From Neomoorella carbonis (GTDB lineage Bacteria; Bacillota; DSM-521; Neomoorellales; Neomoorellaceae), in contig NZ_CP136420.1 in NCBI RefSeq assembly GCF_045278715.1, forward strand, positions 496,001 to 560,000: a stretch of 64,000 bases of DNA, in the 5' to 3' direction. This document shows, one piece after another, positions 1 to 6,355 of this stretch (positions are counted from its first letter, which is position 1; each line of letters begins with the position of its first letter). The notes beneath the pieces are model-generated. The model was not told the DNA's origin. It saw nothing but the letters and a program-made list of their open reading frames with translations, and did no database searches. The position numbers and the translations under genes are program-made.

Positions 1-1826
1 GCGTCCAGGGTGCAGGACTGGTAGAGACGCTGGAAATAGATCCGGTACAGGCCGGGGTCGTGCAGGTCAACCCCTGTCGCACTGGCAAGCAGCGTAGCGG
101 CGATTTCGGTCCCGGTCTTATAGCTGCCCGGGGGCAAACGGCCCTCTTCAGGATTGAAAATTATCACCCGACCTACCTGAAGCTTTCCTTCCCGGTTGCA
201 CCGCCCGGCGGCCTGGACAATCCTGTCCAGGGGACCCACAGCCCGCAGGACGAGGGGGAAATCCAGATCAACCCCCGCTTCGACTACCTGGGTGGCGACC
301 AGACGGCAAGGCCGGCCGTTTTTCAGGCGTCGGCGCACCTCTTGCAGGACTTTGCGTCGGTGAGCCCCGCAAAGGAGGGTGGAGAGATGTAAAGCTTCAG
401 AGTCGCCCAGGGCCTCCAGGAGAGCCAGGGCGTCCTGCTTGGTGTTAACGACAGCCAAGGCCTGGGGGGACTGGCGCATTGCTTCGGCCACCTGTTCCCA
501 GTTCCATTTTTCATTGGCGGCGGGAATCTGGTAACCAACCCTTTTTAACAATGAAAAATATTTTTGCGGATCAGGAATTATTTCCCTTACGCCCTGCAGT
601 CCCCGGAAAAAGGGGCTGGTCTCCAGGGCCGGCTGGGTGGCCGAGCACAGGATGACTGTTACTTCATAAAAGTGGACCAGCTGCTGCAGGACATCAAGGA
701 TGGGTTCTAAAAGATGTACCGGCAGGGTCTGGACCTCATCCAGGATGATGACGCTGTTGGCGAGGTTGTGGAGTTTGCGGCAACTGCTGCTGCGGTCGGC
801 GAATAAACTCTCAAATAGCTGTACCGTGGTTGTAACGATGAGGTTGGCATCCCAGTTCTCGCTGGCCAGGTGGGCCCACAGTTCCTCGGGGGTAGGGTTT
901 TCGGGATCTAGCGGCGGGGCAACGGCGCTGTGATGCTCCAGGACATTGGCGTTACCAAAGATATCGCGGTAAACGTCGGCCGTCTGCTCGATAATGCTGG
1001 TGTAGGGTATGGCGACAATGATTCTCTCCTTCTGATAACGCAGGGCGTGGAGCAGGGCGAAGGCCATCCCGGAACGGGTCTTGCCGCCGCCGGTGGGTAC
1101 GGTCAAAGAAAAGAAACCTGGCGTTAGTTCGGCAGCCCGGCAACAGTGCTCGTAGATTTCCCGGCGGATCTGGTTGACATGGCCGCCGCTTTTATCCATT
1201 AGCCTTTGCTGGTTCGCTGCTAATAAAGACCATAAATTAGCAATGGAGGCTCCCTTTTGTCGCAATTTTGTCAGGGAAGGATCAAAATGCCTTTCGGTGT
1301 CAAGGAAATCGGCATCGACCAGGGAACTGAAGAGAAGGCGCAGGAATAGTTCGACCCGGCTAACTACATCCGCACCTGCTCCTCCCTGCAAAAAGGGCGG
1401 CAATTCCATATCCAGGGGTTGTTTCGGTTCTAAAGAGGGGATAACCCGGCGGGCGTTTTGCAGGGCGGTGTTATAACGTTCCAGCTGTACCTTATCATTT
1501 AAGCGAGTCTTTAATTCTGCCCGGGCGGGCAGGCCGCCGTGATGGCCGGCGATAACAAAGGCCAGGGGTTCAAAATATTTTGAGGCCAACATGGCACCGG
1601 CGCTGGAATGGTTGGGGCCGCGGCGGCCGCCTTCGCCTTGCAGGTAAGCCTGGAACTCCGGATGGAATTTTCCCAAGTCGTGCCAAAGACCGGCATAGTA
1701 ACCCAGATGCGGCGCTCCCAGCCTGGCAGCAAAATCCCGTGCCAGGTTGGCGACGGCCAGGAGATGCTCATATAATAATTGCCTTTGCCCTTCTGCATTT
1801 GCGCTGTGGGCTAGAAACTCAACCAT
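1..1826 (-). CDS. cas3: CRISPR-associated helicase/nuclease Cas3, 5' part (runs off left edge)
   Basis: Reading the minus strand from ATG at 1826 gives 608 open codons with no stop, so the gene continues beyond position 1. The N-terminal HD nuclease shows EHL, WHDLGKFHPEF, HSSAGA and GHHGG. The SF2 helicase follows, with Walker A VPTGGGKT (about 1080-1103), DEVQ in place of DEAH (about 730-746), CSATQP, ATQVVEAGVDLDF and GRCNREG. In type I systems Cas3 is recruited by Cascade to unwind and degrade target DNA. It points away from the Cmr/I-B operon and its sequence differs clearly from the Cas3 at 16464, so it belongs to a second type I locus lying to the left. Subtype I-C is possible but cannot be decided here. 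AAAGGA sits almost directly against the ATG, so the start is a little uncertain. Confidence 0.9.
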   Translation of the reverse strand, partial: MVEFLAHSANAEGQRQLLYEHLLAVANLARDFAARLGAPHLGYYAGLWHDLGKFHPEFQAYLQGEGGRRGPNHSSAGAMLASKYFEPLAFVIAGHHGGLPARAELKTRLNDKVQLERYNTALQNARRVIPSLEPKQPLDMELPPFLQGGAGADVVSRVELFLRLLFSSLVDADFLDTERHFDPSLTKLRQKGASIANLWSLLAANQQRLMDKSGGHVNQIRREIYEHCCRAAELTPGFFSLTVPTGGGKTRSGMAFALLHALRYQKERIIVAIPYTSIIEQTADVYRDIFGNANVLEHHSAVAPPLDPENPTPEELWAHLASENWDANLIVTTTVQLFESLFADRSSSCRKLHNLANSVIILDEVQTLPVHLLEPILDVLQQLVHFYEVTVILCSATQPALETSPFFRGLQGVREIIPDPQKYFSLLKRVGYQIPAANEKWNWEQVAEAMRQSPQALAVVNTKQDALALLEALGDSEALHLSTLLCGAHRRKVLQEVRRRLKNGRPCRLVATQVVEAGVDLDFPLVLRAVGPLDRIVQAAGRCNREGKLQVGRVIIFNPEEGRLPPGSYKTGTEIAATLLASATGVDLHDPGLYRIYFQRLYQSCTLD

Positions 1827-2099
1827 TCCTTTCTATCATCCTTTTTTGTCAAAATATAACTTAAAAGGATGTTCGACAGGTATTTACCAAAACCTGCATC
1901 GTGACAGGATAAATTATAATTTCTTGTACCGACATAAATTGTCGGGTACATATGTTTGACATAATTTTTTTACCTGGAGGAGTAAAGCCAGATATGGCGA
2001 ATAATTCTTGCCACCTCTTCAGCTAGCTCCGGTGATAAAAACTTGGGTTTCACTTAGTATCAAATATCACCGTCCAGTGACACAGTTTTTTAAAGACCC

Positions 2100-2129
2100 T
2101 TGAAACCCGTCGAAAATCTATGCTAGAAT
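2100..2129 (+). promoter_or_regulatory. sigma-A-like promoter for the 2236 gene
   Basis: TTGAAA at 2100-2105, an 18-base spacer and TAGAAT at 2124-2129, with a TG two bases upstream of the -10 (extended -10). It points at the coding region beginning at 2236, leaving a leader of about 100 bases. Confidence 0.55.
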
Positions 2130-2166
2130 AGCCAATATAGAGCTCATAGGAACAAGGGTAATGGTG

Positions 2167-2204
2167 CCCCCCCCCCCTTTCCGCTCACCCCGGGCGGGAA
2201 GGGG
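2167..2204 (+). other. ten-base C tract inside a GC-rich hairpin in the 5' leader
   Basis: Ten consecutive C residues at 2167-2176 are followed by TTTCC. Positions 2172-2181 pair with 2195-2204 (GGGAAGGGGG), giving a 10-bp stem with one G-T wobble and a 13-base loop. No T run follows, so it is not a standard terminator. It lies between the predicted promoter and the ribosome site of the next gene and could affect mRNA stability or vary in length by slippage. Confidence 0.45.
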
Positions 2205-2235
2205 GCTTTATGATCTTAGAAAGGGAGTGCAGTCT

Positions 2236-2721
2236 ATGAATGGTTGTCTTCGGGCTGCGAGTAGATTATGGGCGATTGTGGCAGTGCTTGGTGGAACTAT
2301 GGTAGGGGTTCTTGGGGGCTGGTGGTGGCCGCATCCCCTGGCCGTGACGGCAAGTGCACTTATGGCGGCCCTGGCGGCAGTGGCGATAGTTTTATTGCGT
2401 ACCCGGCAGGAGTTGGGTGGTCTTTCGGAGAAGCTGGTCTGTACTATTGAAAAGCCAGGCGGCGGCAGGAAACTGGAAGGTGAATTCCCGGCATTACAAA
2501 GCGCGCTACAGCAGGTAAAGAACCTAGAGGACAGGCTACGCGCATTGACTCTGGATTACCAGGCAACGGCAAGTCAGGTTTTTTCCGCCGTGGAGCAGAT
2601 GTCGCTGGCCAGCCGGAACGCCAGGGAAGCTGTTTCTGCCTTTCACCAGCTCCAGAAGGTTGCGGGAACCATTTCCGATTTAGGCCAGGAACACAGGAAG
2701 AGGCAAGAATGGAGCCGGTGA
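2236..2721 (+). CDS. membrane-anchored chemoreceptor-like protein, N-terminal part
   Basis: A 161-residue protein. Two hydrophobic segments lie at about residues 10-30 and 35-55 (separated by GGWWWPHP), followed by a charged, heptad-like helical region (roughly residues 85-160) resembling the coiled signalling shaft of methyl-accepting chemotaxis proteins. The complete MCP signalling hairpin is missing. The ATG at 2236 was chosen because AAAGGGAG lies 8-10 bases upstream; an in-frame ATG at 2161 would read through the C-tract hairpin and has no ribosome site. The stop overlaps the next gene (TGATG at 2719-2723), so the two are either translationally coupled or the halves of one gene broken by a frameshift. 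Confidence 0.5.
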   Translation: MNGCLRAASRLWAIVAVLGGTMVGVLGGWWWPHPLAVTASALMAALAAVAIVLLRTRQELGGLSEKLVCTIEKPGGGRKLEGEFPALQSALQQVKNLEDRLRALTLDYQATASQVFSAVEQMSLASRNAREAVSAFHQLQKVAGTISDLGQEHRKRQEWSR

Positions 2722-3062
2722 TGGCCGCTTTACGAGAACTGTCCTGCCGGCCGGAAATCCAGATTTTAGACCCTGGCAGTCACGGTGTGGTTCTTCGGGA
2801 ATGGCTGGCTAAGAGACCGGATGTGGAAGCGGTTTACTCCAACCGCAGCGACGGTACCTTTATTTTCTCGCAGCCGCCAGCCGCCCTGGCCAACGCCCGG
2901 ATCCGTCCCTGGTGGCAGAGGGCCATGGCCGGGGAAGAGTATATATCAACGGTGTATGTGTCGGCCATTACCCGGCAACCCTGTCGCACCCTGTCTTTGC
3001 CTATACGGGACGGCAGCGGCAGGATCGTTGGCGTGCTGGCAGCCGATGTTTCGCTGGCGTGA
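2709..3062 (+). CDS. Cache/PDC-type sensor domain protein
   Basis: About 113-117 residues without a membrane segment. The pattern AVYSNRSDGTFIFSQPP, RPWWQRAMAGEEYIS, VYVSAITRQP and LSLPIRDGSGRIVGVLAADVSL is that of the membrane-distal part of Cache sensor domains, which bind small ligands in chemoreceptors and histidine kinases. ATG at 2709 overlaps the upstream gene by 13 bases. An in-frame ATG at 2721 forms a TGATG stop-start overlap and is equally plausible; AGGAAGAGG lies just upstream of both. No output domain follows, so it probably works with the upstream membrane protein or is a remnant of a larger receptor. Confidence 0.55.
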   Translation: MEPVMAALRELSCRPEIQILDPGSHGVVLREWLAKRPDVEAVYSNRSDGTFIFSQPPAALANARIRPWWQRAMAGEEYISTVYVSAITRQPCRTLSLPIRDGSGRIVGVLAADVSLA

Positions 3063-3173
3063 TCTTGAGAAATCATTTTCTGGCGTCATTTGCTTGAAGC
3101 CATGTTAAAGCACCGCAAGTGGGTAGAACAGAAGTCAGAAACGAAGCAAGCCAGCCACTTTAGAGCAAATGGA

Positions 3174-3752
3174 TTACTGAAGTGGAGCGAAAATTTCTTT
3201 TACTTCTACTGCAAATCCTTTCAGTAAGATGGATTTAGCCTGGCCCGTTTCTTCGACATGATGGACAAGGACGAAATTTCCCTCCTTTTGCTGAAAAACC
3301 TCAATGCTTTTATCTTCGGGATCTACAATCCAGTATTCTTTTACACCGCACCGCGCGTAAACACGGGCTTTTTTCTTTAAGTCATAATAGCCGGTAGAGG
3401 GAGAAAGAATCTCTATTACCAGGTCGGGAGCCCCTTTTATTTTTGTTGTTTCGATTATATGCATTCTATCCTTCGCGATAAAGATAATATCCGGCTGGTA
3501 GGTTTCTTTTTCCTCTAAAAATACGTCTACAGGTGCGGTAAAAAGTATCCCCAAATCCTTTCCCGCAAGGAAAAACAACAGCTTTTCAATCAGACGCATT
3601 AGTATGATCTGGTGATAGGTACCGGGTGCAGGCGTCATAATGAGTTTACCTCCGATTAGTTGAAAGGGAGTTCCTTCCGGCAGCCTGGCGTAGTCCTCGT
3701 AAGTATAGCTGTTCTTAACGGGGATTATCATTTCTTCCTGGTAAATACCCAT
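3174..3752 (-). CDS. Uma2 family (DUF820) PD-(D/E)XK nuclease-like protein
   Basis: The 192-residue length and layout are standard for Uma2 proteins, a PD-(D/E)XK-fold family abundant in cyanobacteria and thermophilic Firmicutes, whose biological role is not established. The signature is visible: TYEDYARLPEG near the N terminus, QPDIIFI (about residue 90), then PDLVIEILSPST (about 109-120), K residues in the following helix, and VKEYWIVDP. These supply the acidic residues and lysine of the nuclease site. AGGAGG lies 8 bases before the ATG at 3752. It stands alone, opposite to both neighbours, next to the CRISPR locus; no functional link to it is evident. Confidence 0.85.
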   Translation of the reverse strand: MGIYQEEMIIPVKNSYTYEDYARLPEGTPFQLIGGKLIMTPAPGTYHQIILMRLIEKLLFFLAGKDLGILFTAPVDVFLEEKETYQPDIIFIAKDRMHIIETTKIKGAPDLVIEILSPSTGYYDLKKKARVYARCGVKEYWIVDPEDKSIEVFQQKEGNFVLVHHVEETGQAKSILLKGFAVEVKEIFAPLQ

Positions 3753-3968
3753 TGTAGTCGCCTCCTCTCATTATGACTTTCCAGCAGGCCTTTTCGGTAG
3801 TCACCAATCTAACTTTAGTATAGCCATTACTGACCGAGTTTTTCAATCCTGGCGTACGGAAGAATTTAGGTGGTGGTAGATAACCTTTGCAGCAATACAT
3901 AACAAACTTTAATTCTGCTGGCGCTGGAGCAGGAATTTTTTCCCTTGGTGTCGAATTACTGCCTTACC

Positions 3969-3995
3969 ACTGTTATACAGTAGTAATTTCCTACT
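3969..3995 (+). promoter_or_regulatory. dyad over an extended -10, candidate operator for the Cmr operon
   Basis: ACTGT-TAT-ACAGT (3969-3981) is a perfect 5-bp dyad covering TGTTATACA, an extended -10 element. A second dyad, AGTAG and CTACT around TAATTTC, follows at 3979-3995. No good -35 lies at 16-18 bases, as expected for an extended -10 promoter. The site is 55-80 bases upstream of the first gene of the operon, which encodes a protein with a helix-turn-helix, so autoregulation is a reasonable but untested idea. Confidence 0.4.
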
Positions 3996-4050
3996 AAAAA
4001 AATTGGTACTCAATCGTCTTGGCCATCCTGGAGCTTAAAGGCATGATAAA

Positions 4051-4941
4051 ATGGAACACACCAAGAAAAACCGGCAGCATCCCGAAATTTTGATTGCCAC
4101 CCTGGGGGTGGAGCCTCAAGTAGTGACCATTACCCTTGACCGCCTGCTTGCCGACGGTCGGTCTATCAGCGAGGTCGCCGTAATCTATACAGAGAACCCA
4201 GCGGTACGCCAGGCCCTGGAGATAGTTGCCGGCGAGTTTGCGGGTCCCTGCTACCAGGGTATCAGTTTTCGCCCGGTTCCAGTAGCCTCAGGGCGAGGGA
4301 AAATACAAGATTTTTGTAACGATGCCGACCTGCGCGCTCTGCTGCGCACCCTGTATGGTGAGGTGCGCCGCGCCAGGCAACAGGATTTTATTGTTCACCT
4401 GTGCGTTTCCGGCGGGCGCAAGGTCATGGCTATTATGGCCATGGTCGTGGCCCAGCTCCTGTTTGGGCCCGAGGACTGTGTCTGGCACCTGGTCACCGAG
4501 GGGTGGCAGCCCGGCGACCGGCGCTGCCTGCACCTTCTTGCAGAGGAAAAAGCCTGGCTGGTACCGGTGCCGGTTTTGCGCTGGCGGGAAGCAGGTACGC
4601 TGATGCGCATGGTGGCCGGGCTGGAAGATCCCGCGGAAGTAGTAGCCTGGTACGAAAGGTTAAGCTGTGACGACCAGGAAAGGCGCAAGAGCGAGTTCAT
4701 CCGGCACTGGCTAACGCCGGCCGAACGGGAAGTAGTTAAACTCGCCTGTTATGGTCTGGACAATAAGTCTATAGCAGCCAGGCTTTATAAAAAAGAACAA
4801 ACCGTGGCCAACCAGCTGCGCGGAGTTTATGAAAAGTTACGGGAATGGCTGGGCTACCCGCCTGGTATCGTCGATCGCAGCGTGCTAATCGCTGAATTTG
4901 CTTCCTATTTTCATCATCCAGGAAGGGATGACTCAACGTGA
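4051..4941 (+). CDS. SSO2081/NE0113-like ring-nuclease domain fused to LuxR-type HTH
   Basis: A 296-residue protein. Residues 13-26 (ILIATLGVEPQVVT) and the SGGRKVMAIMAM motif near 118-130 match the Cas_NE0113 / SSO2081-like (Crn1) branch of CARF proteins, which bind and in characterised members cleave cyclic tetra-adenylate, shutting off type III signalling. A linker follows. Residues about 220-270 (LTPAEREVVKLACYGLDNKS, IAARL, VANQLRGVYEKL) form a GerE/LuxR-type DNA-binding HTH, not the winged HTH of Csa3. It heads the Cmr operon and its stop overlaps csx15 (GTGA at 4938-4941). AAAGG lies about 9 bases before the ATG. Inference: a cOA-responsive regulator, a ring nuclease, or both. The domain calls are by motif only. 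Confidence 0.75.
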   Translation: MEHTKKNRQHPEILIATLGVEPQVVTITLDRLLADGRSISEVAVIYTENPAVRQALEIVAGEFAGPCYQGISFRPVPVASGRGKIQDFCNDADLRALLRTLYGEVRRARQQDFIVHLCVSGGRKVMAIMAMVVAQLLFGPEDCVWHLVTEGWQPGDRRCLHLLAEEKAWLVPVPVLRWREAGTLMRMVAGLEDPAEVVAWYERLSCDDQERRKSEFIRHWLTPAEREVVKLACYGLDNKSIAARLYKKEQTVANQLRGVYEKLREWLGYPPGIVDRSVLIAEFASYFHHPGRDDST

Positions 4942-5318
4942 AGATTATCAATTTTGCTCACCCCTTGACCCCGGCCAACCTGGGGGAAATAGCCAAGCTC
5001 AGCGGTGGTGGAGTGGAGGAAGTAATCGAGGTAGCCTGCCATATCGACCCTCGCTGCACCCTAGAGCCCCAGATTGAGGCCCTGGTTGACGGCCTCGGAT
5101 TTAGCTCCTGGGAGTGGCAGACGGGCTCTTTCTTGTTCAATCTCCCTTCCCTTAATTACTGCGCTGCGGTACTGGTGGCCCATCTGCACGGGCGTATAGG
5201 GTATTTCCCGGCTATGTTGCGCCTGCGACCGGCAGATGAGAATCTCCCTTGGCGCTTTGAAGTGGCGGAAATTATCAACTTGCAGGCCGTGCGCGAGCGA
5301 GCGCGCGGGCGGCGATGA
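4938..5318 (+). CDS. csx15: CRISPR-associated protein Csx15
   Basis: A 126-residue protein with the Csx15 layout: N-terminal IINFAHPLTPANLGEI, a middle segment on which QIEALVDGLGFSSWEW lies, then LPSLNYCAAVLVAHLHGRIG and FPAMLRL. Csx15 is a small family found almost only in type III loci and discussed as part of cyclic oligoadenylate turnover or binding; its exact activity should be taken from the literature, not from this sequence. It starts with GTG inside the stop of the upstream gene and its stop (5316-5318) abuts cmr1, so it is co-translated with the ring-nuclease fusion and the Cmr complex. Confidence 0.75.
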   Translation: MKIINFAHPLTPANLGEIAKLSGGGVEEVIEVACHIDPRCTLEPQIEALVDGLGFSSWEWQTGSFLFNLPSLNYCAAVLVAHLHGRIGYFPAMLRLRPADENLPWRFEVAEIINLQAVRERARGRR

Positions 5319-5329
5319 GGAGGGAGATG

Positions 5330-6355
5330 ATGCAAGCCATAATTCTTACTTGCGAGGTTTTAACGCCAATGTTCTTGGGTGGGGCGGATGCCAGGGAGCC
5401 AGAGTTAAGGGCTCCATCAATTAAAGGAGTCCTGCGCTTCTGGTGGCGGGCCCTCCACGGCTTTGACCCCCTGTTAAAAGCAAAAGAAGGCAGTATATTT
5501 GGTTCGGCAGGTGAACTGGGACAGAAAAGCAGAGTCACCCTGAGGATTGAGGGGGAGGATTTAATTCCTTACATTACGAAGGAACCCTTTCCCCGCCATA
5601 CATATCAGGTGAAAGGACATGAACTGAATATCCTGGAGTACCTGGCCTACGGAACCTACATCTATAACCGGGTGCAGAGAAGGAATGAATTCTACCGCGC
5701 CTATATTAAACCCGGTTACAGTTTCAATCTAATCGTAAAGACAGTTAATGAAGTTGATCTCCTGGAATTCTTCCTGGCTTTGCAGTATTTTTGCTGGTTC
5801 GGATCACTAGGAGCGAAAGCGCGCAATGGTTTTGGCAGCTTTAAAGTTAAAAATGTTAAAGGTCACCTTCCGGCCGGAGAGAAGATTGACTTAACCTCTC
5901 TTCCCGGGGCAAGTAGCCTGGCAGGTTTCAAGCAGTATACAGAGATTCCTGAATTCAGCGCCTTCTCCCAGGGAGCCAGGCTTTTTAGAACACGGCAGGA
6001 TCACAGCACCTGGGATGCCTGCCTGGCAGAACTGGGCCATGCCTATCGCCATGCCCGTCTCTCCCTGGAGCCCCCTCATTCTTATAAGCGGCGCCAGTAT
6101 ATCGGTGCCCCGCTGATTGTTAACCAGAAGCAGCAATCCCGGCTGGCCAGGCGCGCCAAACCTTATTTTCTGCGCGTCCATGAGTGGCAGGGAAGATATA
6201 CAGGTTATATTCTTTACCTACCGTCGCGGTACTGTACAGGCCTGGCAGGAGAAATACCAGGGAACCTTAATCTGGGAAAAGAGGATGCGGTCTTTTCCAT
6301 TGCGTGCCAGGAAATGAATAAGGCACTAGGGCGGTACCTGGAGGTGATAAATTGA
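5330..6355 (+). CDS. cmr1: type III-B RAMP protein Cmr1
   Basis: Cmr1 sits at the head of the Cmr effector, near the 3' end of the crRNA, and contacts target RNA. The family hallmark is clear at the N terminus: TCEVLTPMFLGGAD followed by LRAPSIKGVLRFWWRALHG. A glycine-rich stretch GSLGAKARNGFGSF near residue 165 is the second RAMP signature. Length (about 341) is near the usual size. An in-frame ATG at 5315 overlaps the csx15 stop, but AGGAGGG at 5318-5324 fits ATG 5330 (or 5327) better. The stop overlaps the TTG start of cas10. Confidence 0.93.
   Translation: MQAIILTCEVLTPMFLGGADAREPELRAPSIKGVLRFWWRALHGFDPLLKAKEGSIFGSAGELGQKSRVTLRIEGEDLIPYITKEPFPRHTYQVKGHELNILEYLAYGTYIYNRVQRRNEFYRAYIKPGYSFNLIVKTVNEVDLLEFFLALQYFCWFGSLGAKARNGFGSFKVKNVKGHLPAGEKIDLTSLPGASSLAGFKQYTEIPEFSAFSQGARLFRTRQDHSTWDACLAELGHAYRHARLSLEPPHSYKRRQYIGAPLIVNQKQQSRLARRAKPYFLRVHEWQGRYTGYILYLPSRYCTGLAGEIPGNLNLGKEDAVFSIACQEMNKALGRYLEVIN

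Larger units (their letters stand above)
1827..2235. other. intergenic region between divergent cas3 and a chemoreceptor-like gene
   Basis: About 400 bases without a convincing gene. It contains an imperfect dyad at 1925-1951 (arms TGTACCGACA and TTGTCGGGTACA around TAAA), AT-rich DNA with TATAAT-like words readable on both strands near 1912-1920, a plus-strand promoter at 2100-2129, and a C-tract hairpin at 2167-2204. The dyad could be an operator for the divergent cas3, but nothing proves it. Confidence 0.5.

Noticed and set aside
2161..2235. Start of the membrane protein at ATG 2161
   Set aside because: It would begin with a proline run read from the C tract and has no ribosome site; ATG 2236 has AAAGGGAG.
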